From assembly GCA_020637365.1 (NCBI GenBank), contig JACJWE010000001.1, forward strand, positions 1,146,001 through 1,210,000: 64,000 nucleotides of DNA, given 5' to 3'. Numbering within the stretch: position 1 is the stretch's first letter; each line of letters starts with the position of its first letter. A model generated the notes under the pieces. It was not told the DNA's origin. It ran no database searches and saw only the letters and a list, made by a program, of their open reading frames with translations. Source of the DNA: Acidimicrobiia bacterium (lineage in GTDB: Bacteria > Actinomycetota > Acidimicrobiia > IMCC26256 > JAGNEX01). This document shows positions 7,929 through 16,818 of the stretch, in pieces. A program made the position numbers and the translations under genes.

Positions 7929-9800
7929 CTACTCAACGGTGAGCGACAGCTCGTCGTCGACGGCGACCTTCTGTTCGACCCAGACTTCTTCTTGATCGCA
8001 GTCGAGTGCGCGTATGTCGTAGTCACCCGGTTCCAGACGGAACGTACGAGACTCGCCGTCGGGCAGTACCTCATCGGAATCGAGCCAGTCGCTCCCCCAC
8101 GTCTCATCGTCGACCGGCGAAATCTGAACGTGACAGACAGTGTCGCCGGTGGTGTTTTCCAAGGTGATCTCAGCAAGGTCGCCCGAACGGTCGAAATCGC
8201 CGATCTCATCGGCACCGATCGCGATCTCGGTATCACCGTCAACTCGCACACCGGTCTTTTCGAACAGGTTGTTGAGTTCGCAATCTTTCGCTTTGACGTC
8301 ATAGGACCCCGCTGCGAGCTCGGTGGTGTATGTGTCACCGGGCCCCATCGTGTCCTCCGCGCCTAGATCGTCTTTGCCCCAATTGTTCGCGACCGACGGT
8401 GAGACGTAAAGGAAACACCACACCTCATTTGAGTCGTTCGTCAGCGTGAGCTCCGATTCGGTCCCCGCTGGGCCCACAGCGATCGCGTCACCGTACATCG
8501 GGGTGCCTGAGACCGAGATAACTAACTCATAGGACCCAGACGGCAGGCCGTTCTCGGCCTGTCCACAGACGTAGTAGCGACCCGAGTCACCGCCGTTCCA
8601 GGTGTCATCGAGTGTGGACCACTCGGGCAGGAGTTCTCCGTCGATGAACCAAACGGCGTCCCATGACACACCGTCGACCATGCCTTCGTACTGCCAAAAC
8701 GCGCACAGCGTGTCCGTCTCGCCAGCAGCGAGGAAGGTGACATCGTCGATGGGTTCTTCTGCATTGGTGACTCCGTGGGAGAAGACGAGGTCAGAGAGGT
8801 TGGCGTCCTCTGCACTGAAGTCTTCGACGTCGCCAGCGAAGTAGTCGTCGCTGGTCACAGAGTGCTCATAATTCGATGGATCGGCATCATCCGCGTCGGC
8901 GAGCAGGTCTGCGGCGAGCGCAACTGGCCGAAGACCGTTGATAAAGCCACCCACCGGGATACATGAATCCAGCCCGTTGATCACGCCGTCGCTATTGGTA
9001 TCGGTGATGAATCTGCAATCCACCGTCTGCGCATCGGGGTCGTCGGTGGAACCGGCCAACGTCGGTATGGCGACCAGCTCACCATCGTTGTTGACCGCGG
9101 TACCGCCGCTGTTCCCGCCTGCGATGGTGGCGTCGGTTTTGATCCACGCACGACCGTCGATATTGGGTTGGCGGGTGAAGCCACTCACGGTGCCGTTGGT
9201 AAAGGTGATCGTCAAACCGCCGATGCCTGGAAACCCCATGATGTGGAGGTCGTCGCCGAGCTCGAGTGAATCTGAGTCGCCCACCGGTATCGCTGGCAGG
9301 TCGAGCTCGTCGGGGTCGACCTCGTTGCCTTCGGCATCGGCGACGATCTGCAGAACCGCCAGGTCAAGGTCGGCCGATGAGGCGGCGACGTCGGCGATAT
9401 AGGTCGGCACCGGGTCATCATCGGTTCTGTCGATCGTGTAGATGCCAATGCGGTCGTATTCGCATTCTGAAATCGAGTCGACCACATGAAAGTTGGTCAA
9501 GATCCGGCCGGTCGATTCGATGATGGTGCCCGATCCAACGCAGCCGACTGGAGCAAACGAATCGGAACGTTCGACGAGCGGAACGATCAGCACAACGCTT
9601 TTGGCTAACTCGGCATTCGAGACGGTCAGCTTGGTCGGTTCGCCGGTCTGCGCAGTCGTCGTCGCTGCGTCCCCCTCACCACCCAGCTTCTCCAAGGCTC
9701 CGGATGGTTCGTCGTCACCATCACTCCCACACCCCACCAGGGAAATCATCCCCATGAGGAGGATGGCGAGGAGCGCCAACGGGCGACTGAACTGCGACAC
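7929..9800 (-). CDS. Trypsin-like serine protease lipoprotein with duplicated C-terminal domain
   Basis: A 623-residue exported lipoprotein from GTG 9800, with AAAGGA about 7 nt upstream. The signal peptide ends in the lipobox LVGC. The S1C/trypsin-2 catalytic triad is visible: His in LTNFHVVD, Asp in SADLDLAVLQ and Ser in AGGNSGG, so the enzyme should be active outside the membrane. After the protease domain and a linker region come two copies of an about 80-residue domain (genomic about 8180-8460 and 7929-8177). Both share LTLxN/ITLEN, a Trp/Cys pair, W-x2-D, an L-x2-G-x-YD step and a KAxDC/RALDC end. The duplicated domain is not one I recognise and may bind substrate or cell surface. Confidence 0.85.
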   Translation of the reverse strand: MSQFSRPLALLAILLMGMISLVGCGSDGDDEPSGALEKLGGEGDAATTTAQTGEPTKLTVSNAELAKSVVLIVPLVERSDSFAPVGCVGSGTIIESTGRILTNFHVVDSISECEYDRIGIYTIDRTDDDPVPTYIADVAASSADLDLAVLQIVADAEGNEVDPDELDLPAIPVGDSDSLELGDDLHIMGFPGIGGLTITFTNGTVSGFTRQPNIDGRAWIKTDATIAGGNSGGTAVNNDGELVAIPTLAGSTDDPDAQTVDCRFITDTNSDGVINGLDSCIPVGGFINGLRPVALAADLLADADDADPSNYEHSVTSDDYFAGDVEDFSAEDANLSDLVFSHGVTNAEEPIDDVTFLAAGETDTLCAFWQYEGMVDGVSWDAVWFIDGELLPEWSTLDDTWNGGDSGRYYVCGQAENGLPSGSYELVISVSGTPMYGDAIAVGPAGTESELTLTNDSNEVWCFLYVSPSVANNWGKDDLGAEDTMGPGDTYTTELAAGSYDVKAKDCELNNLFEKTGVRVDGDTEIAIGADEIGDFDRSGDLAEITLENTTGDTVCHVQISPVDDETWGSDWLDSDEVLPDGESRTFRLEPGDYDIRALDCDQEEVWVEQKVAVDDELSLTVE

Positions 9801-10033
9801 GGCGATGTCCTTTCGCGGGTAGGTCCACATCGGTGCAGGTCACCCGTTCTTGCCCGGCCGACCACTGAGCGACCTTTCTACCGCGTCTCGACCCCATCGC
9901 GCGGGTTTCGCCGATCCACCGTTCCAACCATTCACCGCACATGGCACAGCGCCGACCCGCACAGACGGTCTTTGCTGAGCCCCCCAATCCATGGAGATCC
10001 TGGCGCACTTGAGCCCTATAGATGCCTAAGGGG

Positions 10034-10057
10034 CTGAGATGCTGAGATGCTCAGATG
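10034..10057. repeat. Three tandem 8-bp repeats with internal palindrome upstream of ppk
   Basis: CTGAGATG occurs twice in tandem, followed by CTCAGATG (10034-10041, 10042-10049, 10050-10057). Copies two and three form the palindrome CTGAG-ATG-CTCAG (10042-10054). The site lies 106 nt before the ppk start in an otherwise gene-free 362-nt interval (9801-10162) between divergent genes. Repeats and dyads in such a position are typical of regulator binding, but no known operator is recognised. Confidence 0.5.
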
Positions 10058-10162
10058 AAGAGTTGTCGAACCAGGTCCGCAAGCAGGTCACCCACCATTA
10101 GGATCGGCTGACTCTTCAGAGATGCATTCCACGACCCGATTCTGTGACGAGGCACTGTAGCG

Positions 10163-12703
10163 ATGGCAAAGAACCGCAGAATTCCAGCACCAGGCCAGCT
10201 CATCAACCGCGAGCTGTCCTGGTTGGCTTTCAACGAACGAGTGCTCGCCCTCGCCGACGACGACGTACGCCCCCTGCTCGATCGAGTTCGTTTCGCGGGC
10301 ATTTTCGCCAACAACCTCGACGAGTTCTACCAAGTCCGCGTCGGTGGTCTCGTCGTATCGGAGGAATCCGATCCGTCAGCCAAGTCGCCAGATGGGCTCA
10401 CCCCGGGTGAACAGCTCGCATCGATCTACGAGCGCGTCCTGGCGCTACACCTCCGATCACAAGACCTGTTTTCCAGCAGGCTCGAACCGGCACTGCGCGC
10501 CGCGGACATCATCCTGACCAGCTGGCACGACCTTGACCAAGAGGACCACAAGTCGCTGGGGGACCTCTTCGAAGAACAGATCTTCCCCCTGCTCACACCG
10601 ACCGCTGTCGATCCAAGCCATCCCTTCCCCTATCTGTCGAGCCTGTCGCTCAATCTCGGCCTGTACATCACCTATCCCGAGACCGGGGCGACGATGTTTG
10701 CCCGGGTCAAGGTCCCCGGGTCATTGCCGCGCTTCATCCAGGTGCCCGACTCGTCCCGATACGTCTTGGTCGAAGACCTGATCGCAGCCCACCTGAGTCG
10801 CCTGTTTCCGGGCGGTCAGTTCAGCGAGACCTACGTGTTTCGAGTCACCCGCAACACCGATATCCCCTTCGCTGAAGAGCGGGCAAGCGACCTGATGCAG
10901 GCGATCCGGGACGGCCTCGTTCAGCGACGGCGTGACGCCGATGTTGTACGCATTGAGATCTCGGATACGGCGAGTACCGACCTGCTCGACATGCTGATCA
11001 GCCAACTCGATGCAGACCGAGCCCAGATCTTTCTGTGCGCAGGCCCGGTCGGGATGGCAGGTTTGCTCGATCTGACGAGCATCGATCGTTCCGATCTCAA
11101 AGTCCCGACCTTCCATCCGACCATCCCACCCGATCTCGTCGCGCCCGGACGCAGCGTCAGCGTCATGGAAGTCATCTCGGACCACGATCTGTTGGTGCAC
11201 CACCCCTATGAGAGCTTTCGGCGGTCCGTCGAAGCATTCATCGAGGAAGCCGCGAACGATCAGAGGGTTCGAGCCATCAAACAAACGCTGTACCGCAGCT
11301 CGGAAGACGACCGTGGAATCGTTCGGGCATTGGTACGCGCAGCTGAGTCAGGAAAACAGGTAGTCGCCCTCGTCGAACTCAAAGCCCGCTTCGATGAAGC
11401 GGCCAACATCGAACGGGCACGACAGCTCGAACGTGCTGGCGTTCACGTCGTCTATGGCGTTGCTGGACTCAAGACACACACCAAACTCTGTCTCGTCATC
11501 CGCGAAGAACACGGCGTGTTGCGCCGCTACGCACACCTGGGCACCGGCAACTACAACTCCACCACCGCCCGAACATACGAGGATCTGGGCTTGTTCACAG
11601 CCAACGAAGAGATCACCGCCGATGTCGCCGAACTCTTCAACTACCTCACCGGCTACGGCCGTCCCACCCAATACCGAGAACTCCTGGTGGCCCCGCACAC
11701 ACTGCGATCGTCACTACTGTCGCTCATCCGACGCGAACAAGACATGCCAGACGGTCGGATCATCATCAAAACCAATGCCCTCATCGACCCAGAGGTCATC
11801 CAGGCGCTCTATGACGCGTCGCGGGCAGGCACCCAGATCGACTGCATCGTCAGGGGCGCCTGCGCGCTGCGACCCGGGATGCGGAAGTACTCAGAGAACA
11901 TTCGGGTGCGCTCGATCGTGGGGCGGTTCCTCGAACATTCCCGTGTCTTCCGGTTCGGCCAGCCCGACCGGGAATGTGACTATTACATCGGTTCGGCCGA
12001 TCTGATGAGTCGCAATCTCGACCGGCGGGTCGAAACGCTCGTTCCCATCTTGGACTCCAACCTGCGACGCCGAATCGACCTCGTCCTAGAGAGCTACCTG
12101 CTCGACGACACCTTGTCTTGGCAGCTCCATGGACGAAGTAAATCCTGGACCCGCCTAGGGTCGGAAAAGGGCTACGACGTCCACCAACAGCTCGCCTATG
12201 ACGCGCAAACACGAACACAGGACGTTACCTACGCGCACGTTCCGGCGCTCGCGCAGGGCGACGTCGAAACCGACGCCGAAGTACGTGCCGCAGGTGGCAT
12301 CGTCACCGCCACAGATGAACAGGGCACCATCCATGCGCTGCTCATCTACCGGCAGAGCTACGACGATTGGACGCTTCCAAAGGGCCGGCTCGATGCTGGC
12401 GAAACCGCAGTTCAAGCCGCTCAACGAGAAGTTACCGAAGAGACCGGACTCGATGTTCGGGTCGGAGAACGTGCCGGATCGGTGCGTTACCGCGACCGCA
12501 AAGGGCGACGCAAGATCGTCGAGTATTGGATGATGTCGGCGGTACCTGAGTTGGTCGATCTCGGTGCCGTCGCCGACTCATTCATCCCGAACGAAGAGGT
12601 CGACGCTGTTAGGTTCGTACCCGTGTCCGAGCTCCACCACACACTGTCTTACGAATTCGACCGACGCCTGGTCGCCAGGCTCGATTGGGCGCGCGGATGC
12701 TAA
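10163..12703 (+). CDS. ppk: Polyphosphate kinase PPK1 fused to a C-terminal NUDIX hydrolase domain
   Basis: An 846-residue fusion. Residues 1 to about 690 are PPK1, which reversibly polymerises the ATP gamma-phosphate into polyphosphate: INRELSWLAFNERVL, NNLDEFYQVRV, the phospho-accepting His439 in KTHTKL, HLGTGNYN, and the second conserved His in FLEHSRVFRFG (about 593). Residues about 707-846 form a NUDIX domain, with the Nudix box starting GRLDAGE at about 741 and continuing REVTEETGL. The box is intact (G-x5-E-x7-REVTEETG). PPK1 alone is usually 690-740 residues, so the extra domain is a true extension, not a misread stop. The end overlaps the ppx start. Confidence 0.95.
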   Translation: MAKNRRIPAPGQLINRELSWLAFNERVLALADDDVRPLLDRVRFAGIFANNLDEFYQVRVGGLVVSEESDPSAKSPDGLTPGEQLASIYERVLALHLRSQDLFSSRLEPALRAADIILTSWHDLDQEDHKSLGDLFEEQIFPLLTPTAVDPSHPFPYLSSLSLNLGLYITYPETGATMFARVKVPGSLPRFIQVPDSSRYVLVEDLIAAHLSRLFPGGQFSETYVFRVTRNTDIPFAEERASDLMQAIRDGLVQRRRDADVVRIEISDTASTDLLDMLISQLDADRAQIFLCAGPVGMAGLLDLTSIDRSDLKVPTFHPTIPPDLVAPGRSVSVMEVISDHDLLVHHPYESFRRSVEAFIEEAANDQRVRAIKQTLYRSSEDDRGIVRALVRAAESGKQVVALVELKARFDEAANIERARQLERAGVHVVYGVAGLKTHTKLCLVIREEHGVLRRYAHLGTGNYNSTTARTYEDLGLFTANEEITADVAELFNYLTGYGRPTQYRELLVAPHTLRSSLLSLIRREQDMPDGRIIIKTNALIDPEVIQALYDASRAGTQIDCIVRGACALRPGMRKYSENIRVRSIVGRFLEHSRVFRFGQPDRECDYYIGSADLMSRNLDRRVETLVPILDSNLRRRIDLVLESYLLDDTLSWQLHGRSKSWTRLGSEKGYDVHQQLAYDAQTRTQDVTYAHVPALAQGDVETDAEVRAAGGIVTATDEQGTIHALLIYRQSYDDWTLPKGRLDAGETAVQAAQREVTEETGLDVRVGERAGSVRYRDRKGRRKIVEYWMMSAVPELVDLGAVADSFIPNEEVDAVRFVPVSELHHTLSYEFDRRLVARLDWARGC

Positions 12704-14271
12704 ACCCGGCCGACGATGCGCCGCTCGGTACCACCGTCGCGATCATCGATCTGGGTTCAACGAGCTTTCACGCACTCGTCTGCGAGGTTGATGCTGACGG
12801 TTTTGTCCTGCCCCTGGCGCGAGACCGGGACACGTTGCATCTCGGCGGTGCGGTCGGTCGGACCGGCGGCATCGACCCCGACCATCTCGCACAGGCGGTA
12901 CAGAGCATCGGGAGGCTGCATCACCTTGCATCCCAGCTCCCGACCACCCATCTCCGCGTCGTGGCGACGAGCGCTATTCGTGACGCATCGAACTCCGCTG
13001 AGGTACTCGACGCGCTAGAACAACGAATCTCGCATCCAATCCAAGTCCTCTCGGGTGCCGATGAGGCGCGGTACGCGTTCTTCGGTCAACTTGGAGCCGT
13101 CACCGGCGGGCGTGGTCCCCGCCTCGCCATGGACATCGGCGGCGGCAGCTTGGAGCTGGCTGTCGGTACGCCTCAGCTCGGCCCCTCACATGTTCTGAGC
13201 CTGCCGCTTGGCGCCTCGCGAATGGCCTCACGGTTTGTGGCCCACGATCCCGGTACACCAGCAGAGTTCGACGCCCTCCGCGCCGAGGTTGCGCGAATCT
13301 GTGAAACCATCCCTGAAGCATTTCGATCATCTGACCACATCGTCTGTTCGGGCGGGACCACCCGTGCGATCGCCCGCTACTACGCGGCGGATCGTTGGGG
13401 TGACGTCCCTGCTTCGGTGAATCAAACCGTGATCTCGCGTAAGAGCCTCGCCAAACTCGATGCTCGCTGGCAGGGAACGACCCGTAAGCAACGCCTCCGA
13501 CTCCCCGGTGTCGAAGAGCGTCGCGTCGACGTGCTGGCGGTGGGCGTCGCCGTACTCAATGAGCTGTGCGCGTCACTCGACATCAAGACTCTGATCGTCA
13601 GCGATCACGGCATGCGTGAGGGTCTCGCCCTTGAGGCGGCCGGGCTTATATCGGCCGACGGGGCGCCGTCGCCAGCACTTGCAGATCCCCGCGCCACGGG
13701 TGTCGAGCACCTTCATCGTCAGTTTCCGACAGACCGCGCTCACGGCGACCATGTTGCGAGGCTCGCCATGGAGATCTTCTCTGGAGTGGCAAAGCCACTC
13801 GGAATCAAACGGTCGTGGCGACATGTGCTGTGGGCGGGGGCTCAGCTCCACGACATCGGCACGGCGTTGCATCTGAGCGGACACCACCGACACGGCGCCT
13901 ATCTGGTCGAGAACGCGTTGTTGCCTGGTTTTTCACCCTCAGATATCGCAGCAATCGCAAGCATCGTCCGCTTCCATAAGGGATCGGGCCCCAAGACATC
14001 ATTTCCTGCATGGACCCGCGTCGAACAACAACGCATCGTTGAACAACTCATCGGCATCGTGCGGGTCGCCGACGCCCTGGACCGAAACCGAACGCAAAAG
14101 GTCGAGCTGTCACGCGTCACGGTCTCCCACGCCAGGATTACCCTCCATGTACACCCCGGCGAACTCGACACCGAGGTACTCGCCGACCTCGATCTCAAAA
14201 CCGATGTACTCGCCCGCGCCTGCGACCGCGAGGTCGTGGTGAAGATTCTTGAGCCAGGCGCTTTGCACTGA
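12697..14271 (+). CDS. ppx: Exopolyphosphatase/guanosine pentaphosphatase (Ppx/GppA) with HD domain
   Basis: About 524 residues in the sugar-kinase/Hsp70/actin fold family. The N-terminal VAIIDLGSTSFHALV and the central MDIGGGSLEL are the two phosphate/nucleotide-binding loops, and VCSGGTTRAIARY is also typical. The C-terminal half holds an HD-type domain (AHGDHVARLA, then LHDIGTAL and SGHHRHGAYL) as in longer Ppx proteins. ATG 12697 overlaps the ppk stop (ATGCTAA), indicating translational coupling; an in-frame TTG at 12685 is the alternative start. Synthesis and degradation of polyphosphate are thus encoded in one transcript. Confidence 0.93.
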   Translation: MLNPADDAPLGTTVAIIDLGSTSFHALVCEVDADGFVLPLARDRDTLHLGGAVGRTGGIDPDHLAQAVQSIGRLHHLASQLPTTHLRVVATSAIRDASNSAEVLDALEQRISHPIQVLSGADEARYAFFGQLGAVTGGRGPRLAMDIGGGSLELAVGTPQLGPSHVLSLPLGASRMASRFVAHDPGTPAEFDALRAEVARICETIPEAFRSSDHIVCSGGTTRAIARYYAADRWGDVPASVNQTVISRKSLAKLDARWQGTTRKQRLRLPGVEERRVDVLAVGVAVLNELCASLDIKTLIVSDHGMREGLALEAAGLISADGAPSPALADPRATGVEHLHRQFPTDRAHGDHVARLAMEIFSGVAKPLGIKRSWRHVLWAGAQLHDIGTALHLSGHHRHGAYLVENALLPGFSPSDIAAIASIVRFHKGSGPKTSFPAWTRVEQQRIVEQLIGIVRVADALDRNRTQKVELSRVTVSHARITLHVHPGELDTEVLADLDLKTDVLARACDREVVVKILEPGALH

Positions 14272-14309
14272 CCCGAACTGCGACACCCAGTGCTCGAGAC
14301 GGGGTTCGA

Positions 14310-15062
14310 TCACCCGATGACCATGCGCGACCGCAGCCTTGCCCAGTCCTCGTCGGTCATTTCCCAACGCTCCAAATAGCCGCCTATCGATCCGTCAGTC
14401 GTGATGATCGACTCCAACGCCGCGTCGAGATACTCAGCGCGGACCTCCAAAGCGGGAACGATCCATTCGGGATCCGGTAATGCGGCGGCAAGGGTCCGGA
14501 TACGTATCGAGTTGGTATCGGCCAGGTATTTCGTCGATGCCAAATAGTGACTCAGCACGCGGTCATAGCTCACCCCAACCGCCAGCTGCACCAGAGCCAC
14601 CGAGAGACCGGTTCGGTCCTTTCCCGCAGTGCAATGCACGAGCACCGCACCTGACTCCTCCAGGAGTGCGCGCGCCGGAGCACTGAGCGATCTCGTATGT
14701 GAGTACGGGAACCTCGCATATGCCTCTCGGATTTGGCGGGGTAGGTCTACCTCGGCCGTTTCCCTGTTCATGACGCGCTCGATCAGCCGATCGATGTTGA
14801 ATTCGGGGTCTCGTATCGACCGGTGTTCGGTCTCGACATCGGGCCAGTGCGGTGAAGGCGCTCGCTCGCGTTCGGTGTCGTCGCGAAAGTCGATAACGCG
14901 ACGCACCCCGGCATCGAAGAGCGCATCGAGGTCAGCGCGATCGGCCTGATGGAGGTGCCCTGACCGCAACAATTGGCCGCGGCGCAGCACCGGGCCTTCA
15001 TGGGAAAGATCGGCCGAGTCACGAAGATTCGCGATGCGGTCCGGGTCGATCCTAGACATCAT
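14310..15062 (-). CDS. Protein tyrosine/serine phosphatase (PtpB/DSP3-like)
   Basis: A 250-residue phosphatase with the P-loop HCTAGKDRTG (Cys-x5-Arg) that forms the phosphocysteine intermediate, preceded by RRVIDFRDDTER, a segment typical of the tyrosine-phosphatase family that includes mycobacterial PtpB. GGAGG 7 nt before ATG 15062 supports the start. No signal peptide is visible. Lipid phosphatase activity is possible for this subgroup, since the Lys in the P-loop is shared with phosphoinositide phosphatases. It is convergent with ppx (38 nt between stops). Confidence 0.88.
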   Translation of the reverse strand: MMSRIDPDRIANLRDSADLSHEGPVLRRGQLLRSGHLHQADRADLDALFDAGVRRVIDFRDDTERERAPSPHWPDVETEHRSIRDPEFNIDRLIERVMNRETAEVDLPRQIREAYARFPYSHTRSLSAPARALLEESGAVLVHCTAGKDRTGLSVALVQLAVGVSYDRVLSHYLASTKYLADTNSIRIRTLAAALPDPEWIVPALEVRAEYLDAALESIITTDGSIGGYLERWEMTDEDWARLRSRMVIG

Positions 15063-15102
15063 CGATCTGCCTCCAGCATGGATATCGTGAGCCGTAGTGA
15101 CT

Positions 15103-15897
15103 TCATCGAGTTGTGAGATGACGGTGCAGAAAGTTCACCACTTGCCGGTAGGCCTCCATGGTTGGATGACCCGGGTCGTCGACCGCGAGCTCCTCGGTCA
15201 AGACCGAATGGGCGAGCCGACCAATCCCCTCGGGATTTCCCGGCGATGAGTCGATTTCAATACCGATAAACCGGTCGCCGAGCAATCGCCGAAGGGCATC
15301 GAACCTTGGTCGACGGCAGAGCGGATCACCGGTAAAGCGCAGCCCCATCACCTCCAGGTCCTCGCCTTCAACCCGCTGTGCAACGGCCGCCGCATCCGCA
15401 TCTGAGAGGGGAAAGCCACGCTGTTGTGCTGGCAGCACCCCGGCGGGTAGCGATGGTTGGGAGAGCACCGGCGCCACAACGTGTGGTTCGGTCAGCATGG
15501 CAAGACCGTACCCACCCGAGAAGCACATCCCCACCACACCAAGTGGCTCGGCGCGTTCGGCATACAGACTCGCCGAAAGAGCTTTGAGCCAGTCCACAGC
15601 CGGGGTTGAGCGCCCCCAGGCGAAGGCCGAAAACTCCGCGGAGATGCACATCGAAGCCAGCGAGCGGGCCGAATAGAGCGGATCTACCCGGCGGCCCGGC
15701 TGCCCTAAGAGTGACGGCAGAACGACCTCGAAACCCTCTTCAACAAGCATGTTCGCAAAGCGAGCAACGTTTGGGGTGATGCCGGGTACCTCGTGAATGA
15801 CGATGATGCGGGGTCCAGAGCCCTGACGGAACACGTCGTGGGTTCGGCCCTCAGCGGTGAACCGGGTGTGATCAAACGCATCCATGACCGACTGCAT
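15103..15897 (-). CDS. Dienelactone hydrolase family protein
   Basis: A 264-residue alpha/beta hydrolase. IIVIHEVPGITPNVARFAN is the oxyanion-hole region of dienelactone hydrolases, GMCFSGGYG the nucleophile elbow with a Cys in the usual position, and PGHPT near the C-terminus carries the likely catalytic His. ATG 15897 is chosen over an in-frame upstream ATG because GGAG lies 8 nt before it. The true substrate cannot be assigned. It is divergent from the WXG100-like gene. Confidence 0.82.
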   Translation of the reverse strand: MQSVMDAFDHTRFTAEGRTHDVFRQGSGPRIIVIHEVPGITPNVARFANMLVEEGFEVVLPSLLGQPGRRVDPLYSARSLASMCISAEFSAFAWGRSTPAVDWLKALSASLYAERAEPLGVVGMCFSGGYGLAMLTEPHVVAPVLSQPSLPAGVLPAQQRGFPLSDADAAAVAQRVEGEDLEVMGLRFTGDPLCRRPRFDALRRLLGDRFIGIEIDSSPGNPEGIGRLAHSVLTEELAVDDPGHPTMEAYRQVVNFLHRHLTTR

Positions 15898-15958
15898 GCA
15901 CTTCTCCTTTTGGCCGCCCCGAGACGCTATCGCGGAAGCCGCCAAAACCGACCACGAC

Positions 15959-15987
15959 TTGACGTCTACCCCAAGTACACGTATATC
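15959..15987 (+). promoter_or_regulatory. Sigma70-type promoter for the WXG100-like gene
   Basis: TTGACG (15959-15964) and TATATC (15982-15987) are separated by exactly 17 nt, a good match to the housekeeping consensus, in a locally AT-rich patch. The predicted transcript would begin around 15994 and leave a leader of roughly 36 nt before ATG 16030, which has AGGAG just upstream. Confidence 0.6.
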
Positions 15988-16029
15988 CTTTTCGTGTTAT
16001 TTCATTCCCTTCAAAACAGGAGACAACAC

Positions 16030-16308
16030 ATGCCAAGAGTTCTCAGTAGTGACGCAGCGCGCACGGCGGTCACCGGGGCCATCGCTAAGGCGGGCAACAT
16101 CCACGAGACGCTCAATCAACTCAAACTTGACGGAGACGCTCTCAATACGCCCGAGAACTGGGACGGCGCTCTCGCGGCTCAGTTCCGGGGCGAATGGCCA
16201 CAACACCAGCGGAACTTCGAGCTCGCGTTGCAAAGCATCGATGCGGTCGCCGACTGGGCCAAGCGCGTCAACGAGAACATCATGGTCGCTGGCGGGAACG
16301 GCGCGTAG
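16030..16308 (+). CDS. WXG100-like small helical protein
   Basis: A 92-residue protein with a predicted helix-turn-helix-hairpin layout and a central W-x-G (NWDGALAAQF), the hallmark of WXG100/ESAT-6-type substrates of type VII secretion. ATG 16030 follows CAGGAGACAACAC, a good ribosome-binding site. A C-terminal YxxxD/E export signal is not evident, and no EccC or other secretion component is present in the window, so it is an orphan candidate. It is followed after 89 nt by another small helical protein. Confidence 0.65.
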   Translation: MPRVLSSDAARTAVTGAIAKAGNIHETLNQLKLDGDALNTPENWDGALAAQFRGEWPQHQRNFELALQSIDAVADWAKRVNENIMVAGGNGA

Positions 16309-16397
16309 CGGTCCATGTTCTGGGTTGGTGGGGCGCTGCGCAACGCGCCTCACCTCCCGGCCCCAGCCGCCACATATGCCCACCTCGGAGGTGATCG

Positions 16398-16700
16398 ATG
16401 CCAGCATCGACTGACTTACTCCAACAAATGCAGGCAGCTCAGCTTGCAGACCAAGCGTTTCGAAGCTCCAGCGACGCCTTAACCCAACACCTCGAAACAC
16501 TCAACCGCGCCGTCGAAGCGGCCATGACCGACCTTGCTGGTGTCGCCGTCGATCGCACGGAGCCGCTCGCCGACGATGCACGTACCGATACCGCACGGAG
16601 CAGATCCGACTGTGAACGGCAGCGCGAAACGGTCAGAGCGTTGTTGATTCAGGCGCAGGCAGTGGCCGTCGCCCAAGGCGTCGTCGTCGGCTACGGGTGA
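16398..16700 (+). CDS. Small alpha-helical protein beside the WXG100-like gene
   Basis: A 100-residue, Ala/Gln-rich, almost entirely helical protein with no signal peptide. GGAGGTGATCG before ATG 16398 is a strong ribosome-binding site, so the gene is likely real. Its size, helical nature and position directly after the WXG100-like gene suggest a partner protein, as ESX substrates often pair, but no W-x-G motif is present. No known family is recognised. Confidence 0.6.
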   Translation: MPASTDLLQQMQAAQLADQAFRSSSDALTQHLETLNRAVEAAMTDLAGVAVDRTEPLADDARTDTARSRSDCERQRETVRALLIQAQAVAVAQGVVVGYG

Positions 16701-16818
16701 CAAGGTCCGAAGAGGCACGGCGGAACACGCGCGCCTACATCGAGTAGCCCGAGGGGCGTCCAGTCCGGGCTTAACGCTACGCACACGGGGCGGTCTGGGC
16801 GTTCTTATCCCGCACCGT

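Noticed and set aside
9721..10008. 95-codon minus-strand frame with a CAMCGEW piece upstream of the protease
   Set aside because: It overlaps the protease signal peptide in another frame and lacks a ribosome-binding site; the CxxC is likely chance.
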